From positions 1 through 64,000 of the forward strand of contig NZ_BSFK01000016.1 in NCBI RefSeq assembly GCF_027922305.1: DNA of 64,000 nucleotides, read 5' to 3'. The stretch comes from Methylopila jiangsuensis (GTDB lineage Bacteria; Pseudomonadota; Alphaproteobacteria; Rhizobiales; Methylopilaceae). Every line of letters starts with the position of its first letter. Position 1 is the stretch's first letter. Below, piece by piece: positions 1 to 7,821 of the stretch. Below the pieces are notes generated by a model that was given only the letters and a program-made list of their open reading frames with translations, had not been told where the DNA came from and ran no database searches. The position numbers were made by a program, and so were the translations under genes.

Positions 1-33
1 CGCTGTTGGCCGCCCCGTCGTCCGGTGTGGCGC

Positions 34-63
34 TTTATAGGCAGCACCCAACCAAGGTGTCAA
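34..63 (-). promoter_or_regulatory. Strong sigma-70-type promoter reading out of the left edge
   Basis: On the minus strand a perfect -35 hexamer TTGACA (63-58) is followed after 18 bases by TATAAA (39-34), or after 17 by CTATAA. Just upstream on that strand lie two A-tracts (83-78 and 74-70), about 8 bases apart, like an UP element. The bases after the -10 are very GC-rich. This combination is known from rRNA and other very strong promoters, but the gene it drives lies outside the window, so its identity is inference. Confidence 0.6.
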
Positions 64-458
64 CGACGGTTTTTCGGTTTTTTCGCCCTTTCGGTCGCCA
101 GCCCCTGCCCATCAGGACGGCTTTCCGCTCAAGAATGAGGCGGTTTGAGCCGTCTTAAACGCTCCAAAAAAACGTCATTCCCCGGTCATTCCGGCCCGCG
201 CAGGGGATGGGCCCGTCAGGCAAACCCCATCGACGCGTTTCCGCGCATCCGGGAGAGCCGGATCCCTTAACCCCTTGCCTGAGCGTTCTTTTTAGGTGCG
301 CCCCAATGGGGCCACACTGCTCGCGAATCCCTGTTCGCACAGGACGCGAGCGGAAAACATGCCGCCGCGCGCCTCCGAACGTTGGCGTTCGGGAGCGACG
401 GGGGTAGCTTGCCCTGCGTTCTTAACATTCGCTTCACAGGTCGAGGCCGCCCGACAAC
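64..458. other. Intergenic stretch before the M23 peptidase gene
   Basis: No convincing gene is visible. The stretch has somewhat lower GC than its surroundings. It holds a small CCCC-AAT-GGGG hairpin (301-311) and an imperfect hairpin at 373-395 whose arms are CTCCGAACG and CGTTCGGGAG with one bulged base. A GAGG about ten bases before the GTG at 459 could be the ribosome binding site of the next gene. No clear promoter was found for that gene. Confidence 0.4.
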
Positions 459-2456
459 GTGTCCCCCCGTCGCGTTCCCCGCAGTTCCACGCATATGCGG
501 CCGCCGATCGCCCTCGGCTCGGAGCCGCCGCTGCGCGTCGACGGACAGGGCGACGGCCCGCCGGACCCGCGCGCGGTCAGCCTCCGGTGGTTCGTGGGCA
601 CGGTGCTGACGGGCATGGCGGGGGCCGGGCTGCTCGCGGGCGCGATCTACTCCACGCTGGAGAGCGAAGCCGGGGTCATCGGCGCGCCGCGGCTGCTGGC
701 CGCCCTGCGCCCCGCGCCCGAGGAGACCGGCTCGGCCGGCCTGCGCAAGGGCGACCGGCTGTCGGCGGAGGCCGAGCAGGTGTCGGCGCGCGCGCTGATC
801 CGCGTCAGCGCCAGCACCCGGCACGGCGACCGCGAAGTGGTGAAGATGCGGCCCTTCGTGCGCGTCAGCGCGACGCTGGCCCAGGGGCCGACCGACCGCG
901 CCGGCGACGTGCCGCCGTTCGATCCGCTGAAGGTGCAGGCCGCGGCGGACAAGAATCCCCCGCCCCAGCCGGACGCGGACGGCGAGGGCGACCTGTCCTT
1001 CGTGGTCAGCGACCTGTCCAAGCACGCCATCGGCCCGGATGAGGGCCCCACCGTGCCGCCCACCGAGGTGCGCGCCCGGGTGCGCGAGGCCGCGGCGTTC
1101 GAGATCGCGTCCCGCTACGCCGCGGCGACCCAGCTCACCCCCGGCGCCCAGAGCCGGCTCGCTTACGCGCCGGAGCCGGGCGCGGGTGGGTTCGCAGCGC
1201 CGTTCGGCGACGACGCTCCGCCGGTCGCCAACGTCACCCTGGTGGCGAAGTCCGCCACCGAACCGCTGAACCCCGCCGGCCCCGGCGAGCGCATGATCGC
1301 CATCACGGCCGATGGCGCGCTGGAGGCGGCGCTGGAGCAGGAGGCGGGGGTTCTGCCCGAGGACGCCCGGGCCGTGGCGCAGCGATTCGGCGGCCGCGAC
1401 GGCTACGGCCTCGCCACGGTGAAGACCGGGCAGAAGCTGAAGGTGCTGATGGGCCGCTCCGCCGCGCCCGGCCTCAACCGGCTGCAGCCGGTGCGCGTCA
1501 GCCTGTTCGAGGCCAACGGCGACCATGTGGGCTCGGTGGCGCTGTCGGACGTGGGCGACTATGTGGCCATCGCCGATGTGGGCGACATGTCGGACGAGCC
1601 GACGGCGGAGGAGCTGGCCGAGGAAAGCGCGCCCGTCGCCTCCGGCCGCATGCGGCTCTACAACGGCCTCTATGAGGCGGCGCTGAAGAACGACGTGCCG
1701 CCCGCCATCATCGACGAGATGGTGCGCATCGTCTCCTATGACGTGGACTTCAACCGCCCGGTGCGGCCCGGCGACAGCTTCGAGGTGTTCTACGCCGCCG
1801 ACGAGGAGCTGAACGGCGCCGGCGAGGTGGCCTTCATGGCGCTCACCGCCGGCGGCGAGGCCCGGCGTTTCTACCGCTTCACCACCGAGGACGACGGCGT
1901 CGCCGACTATTACGACGAGACCGGCAAGTCGGCGAAGCAGTTCCTGATGCGCAAGCCCATGAGCGGCGGCGTGATGCGCTCGGGCTTCGGCTTCCGGCGG
2001 CATCCGGTGCTGGGCTACTCCAAGATGCACACCGGCGTGGACTGGGCGGCCCCCACCGGCACGCCCATCGTCGCCTCCGGCAATGGCGACGTGGAGAAGG
2101 CCGGCTGGTCCAACGGCTATGGCCGGCAGGTGGTGCTGAAGCACGCCAACGGGTACGAGAGCACCTACAACCACATGTCCGGCATCGCCCGCGGCGTCAC
2201 GCCCGGCGCGCGGGTGCGACAGGGACAGGTCATCGGCTATGTGGGCTCCACCGGGCTCTCCACCGGAGCGCATCTGCATTACGAGGTGCTGATCAACGGC
2301 CGCTTCGTGAACCCCATGAAGATCAAGCTTCCGCGCGGCCGCGAGCTCGACGGCGAGACGCTGGCGAGCTTCCAGCGCGAGCGCGAGCGCGTCGACGGCC
2401 TGCTCGGGCGCGGCTCCACCACCGCCGCCCGCGCCGCGACCAGCGAAGGCGGCTGA
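459..2456 (+). CDS. M23 family metallopeptidase (LytM-type cell-wall hydrolase), membrane anchored
   Basis: The 665-residue protein has one membrane segment near residues 44-66, a long periplasmic middle part and a C-terminal Peptidase_M23 domain (about 500-640). The zinc ligands are visible as H524 and D528 (HTGVD) and H607 in HLHYE. Family members cut peptide cross-links in peptidoglycan during growth and division. An intact active site argues for a real enzyme rather than an EnvC-like activator. The GTG at 459 was chosen because GAGG lies before it; an ATG at 495 would also keep the membrane segment. It stands alone, followed by a palindromic repeat. Start uncertain, family certain. Confidence 0.88.
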   Translation: MSPRRVPRSSTHMRPPIALGSEPPLRVDGQGDGPPDPRAVSLRWFVGTVLTGMAGAGLLAGAIYSTLESEAGVIGAPRLLAALRPAPEETGSAGLRKGDRLSAEAEQVSARALIRVSASTRHGDREVVKMRPFVRVSATLAQGPTDRAGDVPPFDPLKVQAAADKNPPPQPDADGEGDLSFVVSDLSKHAIGPDEGPTVPPTEVRARVREAAAFEIASRYAAATQLTPGAQSRLAYAPEPGAGGFAAPFGDDAPPVANVTLVAKSATEPLNPAGPGERMIAITADGALEAALEQEAGVLPEDARAVAQRFGGRDGYGLATVKTGQKLKVLMGRSAAPGLNRLQPVRVSLFEANGDHVGSVALSDVGDYVAIADVGDMSDEPTAEELAEESAPVASGRMRLYNGLYEAALKNDVPPAIIDEMVRIVSYDVDFNRPVRPGDSFEVFYAADEELNGAGEVAFMALTAGGEARRFYRFTTEDDGVADYYDETGKSAKQFLMRKPMSGGVMRSGFGFRRHPVLGYSKMHTGVDWAAPTGTPIVASGNGDVEKAGWSNGYGRQVVLKHANGYESTYNHMSGIARGVTPGARVRQGQVIGYVGSTGLSTGAHLHYEVLINGRFVNPMKIKLPRGRELDGETLASFQRERERVDGLLGRGSTTAARAATSEGG

Positions 2457-2471
2457 TTCGCCTCCCTCATT

Positions 2472-2570
2472 GAGCCTGCTTGGACATCGCTGAAGGGCGC
2501 GATCTAAACTTCGTCATGCCCGAGCTTGCCCATCGGGCATGACGAAAATCTTGACGTTCCAATCAGGCTT
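2472..2570. repeat. Palindromic repeat element A (REP core with outer inverted repeats)
   Basis: The core is a hairpin with 14-base perfect arms (2510-2523 and 2533-2546) built on CGTCATGCCCGA. Outside it are imperfect inverted repeats: GAGCCTGCTTGGAC at 2472-2485, and at 2556-2570 a sequence whose complement reads AAGCCTGATTGGAAC. The same core occurs at 5137, 38180 and 45135. The form resembles the small palindromic elements known in Rhizobiales. It fills the gap before the next gene. Confidence 0.8.
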
Positions 2571-2598
2571 TTTCGCCGCTCTTCCGGACCCGACCGCG

Positions 2599-4275
2599 AT
2601 GACCGACCTTCGCCCGCGCTCCGGCGCCGAAATCCTCGTGGACGCGCTCGTGGCGAACGGGCTGACCACCGGCTTCGGCGTGCCGGGCGAAAGCTATCTC
2701 GCCGTGCTGGAGGCCATGCGGGCGGCGGGAGGCGGGTTCGACTTCGTCACCTGCCGGCAGGAGGGCGGCGCCGCGATGATGGCCGACGCCTGGGGCCGGC
2801 TTTCGGGCCGTCCGGGCCTGTGCTTCGTCACCCGCGGCCCCGGCGCGACCAACGCCATGAGCGGACTGCATGTGGCGCGGCAGGATTCGAACCCGCTGCT
2901 GCTGTTCGTGGGCCAGGTGGCGCGCGGCGTCCGGGGGCGTGAAGCGTTTCAGGAGCTGGACCTCCGCGCGGTGTTCGGCTCCATCGCCAAATGGGTGGTG
3001 GAGATCGACGACGCGGCGCGCATCCCCGAGCTGATCGCGCGGGCGATCCGGACGGCGACGCAAGGGGCGCCCGGCCCGGTGGTGATCGGCCTGCCCGAGG
3101 ACATGCTGGCGGATCAGGCCTCCGTCGCGGACGCCCCCGCCGTCGCGCCGGCGGAAAGCTGGTCCGGCCTCGCCGACATGGCCGAGCTCCAGAAGCGGCT
3201 GTGGGCGGCGAAGCGGCCGATCGCGGTCGTGGGCGGCGGGCGCTGGTCGGCGCGCGCGGTCCAGAGCCTCGCCCGATTCGCGGACCGGTTCCGGCTTCCG
3301 GTCGCCACCACCTTCCGCCGGCAGATGCTGTTTCCGGCCGACCACCCGTGCGCCGCGGGCGACCTCGGCATCGCGCCCAACCCGAAGCTCGCGACGCGCA
3401 TCCGCAATGCCGACCTCGTGCTGCTGATCGGCGACCGGCTGAGCGAGGTTCCGTCCCAGGGCTACGAGCTGCTCGGCGTCCCCTCCCCCCGGCAGACGCT
3501 GATCCATGTGCATCCCGATCCGCAGGAGATCGGCCGGGTCTACCAGCCGGCGCTCGGGATCGTGGCGTCGCCCACCGCCTTCGCCGCCACGCTCGAAGGC
3601 GTGCAGCCGCCGAACGCCCTGCCCTGGGAGGCGGAGACGGACGCGGCGCACGCGGATTACCTCGCCTGGTCGGAGACCGTCCCCCCGCATCCGGGCCCGG
3701 TCCAGATGGCCGAGGTGACGGCTGCGCTGCGCGCGCTGCCGCCCGAGGCGGTGATCTGCAACGGCGCGGGCAACTACTGCGGCTGGCTGCACCGCTTCCA
3801 CCGCTTCACCCGCTACGGAAGCCAGGCGGCGCCCGCCTCCGGCTCCATGGGCTACGGTCTGCCGGCGGCGATCGCGGCCAAGCGGCTCGATCCGGCGCGC
3901 GAGGTGGTGGCGCTCGCCGGCGACGGCTGCTTCCTGATGACGGGGCAGGAGCTCGCCACCGCGGTCCAGCACGATCTCGCGGTGGTGACGATCGTGATCG
4001 ACAACGGCCAGTACGGCACCATCCGCATGCATCAGGAGCGGACCTATCCCGGCCGCCCCTTCGGCACGGCGCTGGCGAATCCGGATTTCGCGGCGCTGGC
4101 GCGGGCCTATGGCGCGGAGGGATTCTCGGTCACGGAGGCCGGCGCGTTCGCCACCGCCTTCGCCGCGGCGCGGGCCTCGGGGCGCCCGGCGCTGATCCAT
4201 GTGGCGCTCGATCCCGAAGCGCTGAGTCCGACCGCGACCGTCGCCGGGCTGAGGGCGCAAGCCGCGCGCGGCTGA
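2599..4275 (+). CDS. Thiamine-diphosphate-dependent enzyme, acetolactate synthase large-subunit-like
   Basis: This 558-residue protein has the three-domain layout of the ThDP decarboxylase/synthase family: N-terminal pyrimidine-binding domain with the catalytic Glu (E55 in CRQEGG), central domain, and C-terminal ThDP domain with GDG (441-443) and the partner Asn N469. E55 argues against glyoxylate carboligase, which lacks it. No ilvH small subunit follows, so true acetohydroxyacid synthase activity is unlikely and the substrate is unknown. I chose the ATG at 2599 (MTDLRPRSG) over one at 2539, because the upstream ATG lies inside the palindromic repeat and would add 20 residues encoded by it. 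cobF follows 67 bases on. Confidence 0.85.
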   Translation: MTDLRPRSGAEILVDALVANGLTTGFGVPGESYLAVLEAMRAAGGGFDFVTCRQEGGAAMMADAWGRLSGRPGLCFVTRGPGATNAMSGLHVARQDSNPLLLFVGQVARGVRGREAFQELDLRAVFGSIAKWVVEIDDAARIPELIARAIRTATQGAPGPVVIGLPEDMLADQASVADAPAVAPAESWSGLADMAELQKRLWAAKRPIAVVGGGRWSARAVQSLARFADRFRLPVATTFRRQMLFPADHPCAAGDLGIAPNPKLATRIRNADLVLLIGDRLSEVPSQGYELLGVPSPRQTLIHVHPDPQEIGRVYQPALGIVASPTAFAATLEGVQPPNALPWEAETDAAHADYLAWSETVPPHPGPVQMAEVTAALRALPPEAVICNGAGNYCGWLHRFHRFTRYGSQAAPASGSMGYGLPAAIAAKRLDPAREVVALAGDGCFLMTGQELATAVQHDLAVVTIVIDNGQYGTIRMHQERTYPGRPFGTALANPDFAALARAYGAEGFSVTEAGAFATAFAAARASGRPALIHVALDPEALSPTATVAGLRAQAARG

Positions 4276-4342
4276 CGAAGCCGCGTGCGCCGGCCCGCCG
4301 AAGCCGGTAAAGGGAAGCCCGTTCGTCACGGGGAGGCGGCCC

Positions 4343-5119
4343 ATGGCCAAGACCATCAAGATCATCGGAATCGGGGCCGGCGATCCGTCCCACGTCACCC
4401 TGCAGGCGGTCGAGGCGCTGAATACGGTGGACGTGTTCTTCCTGATGGAGAAGGGCCCGTCCAAGGACGATCTGCTGGCGCTGCGCCGCGAGGTGTGCCG
4501 GCGCTACATCCGGGCGGACCGGACCTACCGCTTCGCGGAAGGGACCACGCCGGAGCGGGACCGGGGCGCGGCGGACTATCTCGCCGCCGTCGACGACCTG
4601 AACGATCGCAAGGGCGCCGCGGTGGAGCGGCTGATCGCCGAGGAGATGGCGGACGGCGAATGCGCCGGCTACCTCGCCTGGGGCGATCCCGCGCTCTACG
4701 ACAGCACCATCCGCATCATCCGCACGATTGCGGAGAGCGGGCGTCACGACATCGTCTGGGAGGTGATCCCCGGCGTCAGCAGCCTGCAGGCGCTGACCGC
4801 GCGCCATAAGGTGACGCTGAACAGCATCGGCCGCCCGGTGCTCATCACCACCGGGCGACGGCTTGCGGCGGACGGGTTTCCGACGAACACGGACAGCGTC
4901 GCGGTGATGCTGGACGCGGAGAACAGCTTTCTGGCGTTCCGGGACGACCCGTCCGTCGAGATCTACTGGGGCGCCTATGTGGGGGCCGCCAACGAGATCC
5001 GGATCACCGGGCCTGTCGGCGAGGTCGCCGACGAGATCGTCCGCCGCCGGACGGAGGCCCGCGCCGCGAACGGCTGGATCATGGACAGCTACCTGCTGCG
5101 CCGGACGACGCTGCCCTAA
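4343..5119 (+). CDS. cobF: Precorrin-6A synthase (deacetylating), CobF
   Basis: The 258-residue protein is a tetrapyrrole methylase with the N-terminal GIGAGDP loop (about residues 8-14), a central YLAWGDPALYDS stretch and the ending expected of CobF, at the usual family length. CobF methylates C-1 of precorrin-5 with S-adenosylmethionine and releases the extruded acetyl group, in aerobic cobalamin synthesis. GGGAGG lies before the ATG. No other cob gene is in the window and no cobalamin riboswitch was seen upstream, so this pathway gene stands apart from the rest. Co-transcription with the ThDP enzyme is possible (67-base gap). Confidence 0.87.
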   Translation: MAKTIKIIGIGAGDPSHVTLQAVEALNTVDVFFLMEKGPSKDDLLALRREVCRRYIRADRTYRFAEGTTPERDRGAADYLAAVDDLNDRKGAAVERLIAEEMADGECAGYLAWGDPALYDSTIRIIRTIAESGRHDIVWEVIPGVSSLQALTARHKVTLNSIGRPVLITTGRRLAADGFPTNTDSVAVMLDAENSFLAFRDDPSVEIYWGAYVGAANEIRITGPVGEVADEIVRRRTEARAANGWIMDSYLLRRTTLP

Positions 5120-5136
5120 CGCTGACGTCCGCACAC

Positions 5137-5231
5137 CGTCATGCCCGAGCTTGTCTCGGGCATCCACGACTTCCCTTGAGCGAAACCCCGGCGTCCACAT
5201 CTTGGATGCCCGCCATGCGGCGGGCATGACG
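5137..5231. repeat. Palindromic repeat element B (two inverted REP hairpins, REPIN-like)
   Basis: Left hairpin: CGTCATGCCCGAG (5137-5149) against CTCGGGCATCCACGA (5155-5169). Right hairpin: TTGGATGCCCGCC (5202-5214) against GGCGGGCATGACG (5219-5231). The two units face each other across about 32 bases, so the whole element begins with CGTCATGCCCG and ends with its complement. It lies between the convergent cobF and the formyltransferase-like gene and may serve as a transcription end for both. Outer inverted repeats like those of element A are not evident here. Confidence 0.82.
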
Positions 5232-5274
5232 TGGAGGAGTCTTTACGCGCGGGCTCGGCTCCCGGACGTTCGGC

Positions 5275-6207
5275 TCACACGCTGAAGCGCGCGCCGACGG
5301 CGAGGCCAGACGACGCGGCGTGTTCGCCGGCCGCGAGCTTCGCGCCGCCCTCGGGCTGAACGCGGGTGATCAGGAAACGCCCGTCGGCGCAGACCACGGT
5401 GATGCCCTCCGGTCCGACCGCAACCACCTCGCCGAGCTTGCCTCCGATGTCCTTGGGGGACTTGGCCGGCAGCGGGGTCGCGTCCAAGACCTTGAGCGTC
5501 GCGCCATCCAGCGTCGTCCAGGCGCCGGGCGAGGGGTTGCAGCCGCGGATCAGCCGGTCGATTTGGCTCCAAGGCTTGCCCCAGTCGATCCTGGCGTTGG
5601 CCGCGCGGCACAGACCCTCATAGGTGGCCTTGTCCTCGTCCTGTTTGATCCGCGGCGCCGTTCCGGCCTTCACCAGATCGACCGCCTCGAGCATGGCCTC
5701 GACGCCCAAGGGGAACAGCCGGTCGAAATAGACCGAGCCCAGCGTGTCCTTCGGCCCGATGGGCGTGGTCTTCTGCAGCAGCACGTCGCCGGTGTCCAGG
5801 CCGTCGTCCGGCCAGAAGATCGACAGCCCGGTCTCGGTCTCGCCCTTGATGATCGGCCAGTTGATGGCCGAGGCGCCCCGATAGGCCGGCAACAGCGACG
5901 GGTGGTACTGGATCGAGCCGTGGGTCGGGATGTTCAGGAAGCTCGACGGCACGAACAGCGTGACGAAGGCCATCACCTGAAGGTCCGGCTTCAGGGCGCG
6001 GAACTGCTCGGCCACCTCGTCCGACCGGTAGGAGGCGGGCTGGCGCACCTCCAGCCCCGCGGCCAGCGCCGCCTCCTTCAGGGGATCGGCCTTCTGGCCC
6101 TCTTTCTCGGGCGCCACATAGACCGCCACGACGTTTTCGCCGCGCGCGAGCAGCGCCTCAAGCACCGCCTTGCCGAAGGCCTGCTGGCCGTGAACCACGA
6201 TGCGCAT
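5275..6207 (-). CDS. Formyltransferase-family protein resembling the 10-formyl-THF hydrolase domain of FDH
   Basis: The 310-residue protein has a Formyl_trans_N domain (about 1-190) and a C-terminal Formyl_trans_C/FMT-C-like domain (about 205-305). The active-site stretch YHPSLLPAYRGASAINW with H102 and D138 matches, in wording and in the 36-residue spacing, the hydrolase domain of animal 10-formyltetrahydrofolate dehydrogenase (H106, D142) better than methionyl-tRNA formyltransferase, which has an Asn two residues before the His (here Q100). The ATG at 6207 follows GGAGGA. It lies downstream of frc behind a strong terminator. A role in passing or releasing formyl groups made by oxalate breakdown is inference. 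Confidence 0.8.
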   Translation of the reverse strand: MRIVVHGQQAFGKAVLEALLARGENVVAVYVAPEKEGQKADPLKEAALAAGLEVRQPASYRSDEVAEQFRALKPDLQVMAFVTLFVPSSFLNIPTHGSIQYHPSLLPAYRGASAINWPIIKGETETGLSIFWPDDGLDTGDVLLQKTTPIGPKDTLGSVYFDRLFPLGVEAMLEAVDLVKAGTAPRIKQDEDKATYEGLCRAANARIDWGKPWSQIDRLIRGCNPSPGAWTTLDGATLKVLDATPLPAKSPKDIGGKLGEVVAVGPEGITVVCADGRFLITRVQPEGGAKLAAGEHAASSGLAVGARFSV

Positions 6208-6277
6208 GCGCTTGTCCTCCCAGATGACGTTCGGTGCGGAACGCGCAGGACGCCGACGAACGCCGCGCGGTCCACAT

Positions 6278-6351
6278 AAAAAAACCGCCCGCCGGGGGGT
6301 CACGTCGGGGGCGCGGGGCGCGCGTCCCTTCTGTGAGCCGCCGGCGGGCGG
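6278..6351 (-). terminator. Rho-independent terminator after frc
   Basis: Reading leftward from frc, an 11-base stem pairs the minus-strand complement of 6341-6351 with that of 6285-6295 (CCGGCGGGCGG), and is followed at once by seven Ts (plus-strand A at 6278-6284). The loop of about 45 bases is GC-rich and can fold further. It separates frc from the formyltransferase-like gene. Confidence 0.75.
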
Positions 6352-6367
6352 GCCGCAAGGAGCGGTG

Positions 6368-7645
6368 TTATTCGGCTGCGAGCTTCTGGATGACGCCGAC
6401 GGCGCCGGAGCCCTCGATCTCGGCGATCTCGGAGTCGGAGTAGCCCAGCACGTCGCGCAGGATCTCGTCGGTGTGCTCGCCCAGCAGCGGGGCGCGCTCC
6501 ACCTCGACCGGGCTGCCCGAGAGCTTGATGGGGCTGCCGACCGAGACGTATTCGCCGCGGGTCGGATGGTCGACCTTCACCAGCGTGCCGGTGTCGTACA
6601 GACCTTCGTCCTCGATGATCTCCTTCATGGAGAGGATCGGACCGCAGGGGATGTCGAACTTGTTCAGGATGTCCATGGCCTCGAACTTGGTCTTGGTCAT
6701 GGTCCAGGCTTCGATGCGCGTGAAGATCTCGTTGAGATGCGGCAGGCGCGCCTTGGGCGTGGCGTAGTTCGGATCGGTCTTCCAGGTGGGCTCGCCGATG
6801 ACGTCGCAGATCTTCTCCCAGACCGGGGCCTGGGTGATGAAGTACAGATAGGCGTTGGCGTCGTGCTCCCAGCCCTTGCACTTCAGGATGCGGCCCGGCT
6901 GGCCGCCGCCGGAGTCGTTGCCCGCGCGCGGCACGTAGTCGTCGAAGTCGATGCCTTCGCCGAACTGGCTGTATTCGCGCAGAGGGCCGTGCTCCAGGCG
7001 CTGCTGGTCGCGCAGCTTGACGCGGCAGAGGTTCAGCACCGAGTCCTGCATGGCGCAGTCCACCTTCTGGCCGCGGCCGGAATGGGTGCGGTGGAACAGG
7101 GCGGTGACGATGCCGAGCGCGAGGTGCAGGCCGGTGCCGCTGTCGCCGATCTGGGCGCCGGTCACCATCGGGATGCCGTCGCGGAAGCCGGTGGTGGAGG
7201 CGGAGCCGCCGGCGCACTGGGCGACGTTCTCATAGACCTTGCAGTCCTGGTAGCGGCCGGGGCCAAAGCCCTTCACGGACGCCAGGATCATGCGCGGGTT
7301 GACCTCCTGGATTTTCTCCCAGGTCAGTCCCATGCGGTCGAGCGCGCCCGGGGCGAAGTTCTCCACCAGCACGTCGCATTCCTTCACCAGCCGCCAGAGC
7401 ACTTCCTTGCCCTTGGCGCTCTTGGAGTCCAGCGTGATGGAGCGCTTGTTGTGGTTCAGCATCGTGAAATAGAGGCTGTCCACGTCAGGGATGTCCTGAA
7501 GCTGCTGCCGGGTGGCGTCGCCGGCGCCCGGGCGCTCCACCTTGATCACGTCGGCGCCGAACCAGGCGAGAAGCTGGGTGCAGGTCGGGCCCGACTGGAC
7601 ATGGGTGAAATCCAGCACGCGGACGCCTTCGAGAGCCTTGCTCAT
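6368..7645 (-). CDS. frc: Formyl-CoA transferase (formyl-CoA:oxalate CoA-transferase)
   Basis: This class III CoA-transferase of 425 residues moves CoA from formyl-CoA to oxalate, giving oxalyl-CoA for Oxc. The start [17 protein letters not shown] matches the Frc family, and the catalytic Asp is D168 in [10 protein letters not shown] (Asp169 in Oxalobacter). Length fits the family (about 428). The ATG at 7645 follows GGAG and gives the usual N-terminus; an upstream ATG at 7744 would add unrelated residues. Gene order oxc-frc and the antiporter oxlT beyond make an oxalate catabolic module. A strong terminator follows at 6278-6351. Confidence 0.95.
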   Translation of the reverse strand: MSKALEGVRVLDFTHVQSGPTCTQLLAWFGADVIKVERPGAGDATRQQLQDIPDVDSLYFTMLNHNKRSITLDSKSAKGKEVLWRLVKECDVLVENFAPGALDRMGLTWEKIQEVNPRMILASVKGFGPGRYQDCKVYENVAQCAGGSASTTGFRDGIPMVTGAQIGDSGTGLHLALGIVTALFHRTHSGRGQKVDCAMQDSVLNLCRVKLRDQQRLEHGPLREYSQFGEGIDFDDYVPRAGNDSGGGQPGRILKCKGWEHDANAYLYFITQAPVWEKICDVIGEPTWKTDPNYATPKARLPHLNEIFTRIEAWTMTKTKFEAMDILNKFDIPCGPILSMKEIIEDEGLYDTGTLVKVDHPTRGEYVSVGSPIKLSGSPVEVERAPLLGEHTDEILRDVLGYSDSEIAEIEGSGAVGVIQKLAAE

Positions 7646-7673
7646 GTCGCTCCAATCCTTCCGGAAGCCCCAG

Positions 7674-7812
7674 GCCGCGGGCCCCTCACGGGCCTGCGGC
7701 GTCATATCCCCATCCCATTGACGGCGCGATGGGGCCGCCGTCAATGGGACACGCTGGCATTACTTATACATGAAACCCGACCGCCGCCGCCTAATCCCTT
7801 GGTCGGCGGCGG
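7674..7812 (-). other. Series of hairpins between oxc and frc
   Basis: Three inverted repeats lie in the 176-base gap. 7674-7684/7690-7700 has 11-base arms with one mismatch. 7713-7726/7736-7749 has 14 perfect base pairs (CGCCGTCAATGGGA) and a 9-base loop. 7781-7789/7804-7812 has CCGCCGCCG arms just after the oxc stop. None ends in a clear U-run. They could attenuate, process or stabilise the oxc-frc mRNA. A TATAAG (minus strand, about 7767-7762) next to ATGCCA suggests a possible second promoter for frc; weak. Confidence 0.5.
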
Positions 7813-7821
7813 ATCGTCGCT

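Noticed and set aside
267-2279. 670-codon leftward frame opposite the M23 peptidase
   Set aside because: Antisense shadow of a recognised gene with no conserved motif.
4276-4342. Cobalamin riboswitch before cobF
   Set aside because: Only 67 bases and no B12-box-like sequence was found.
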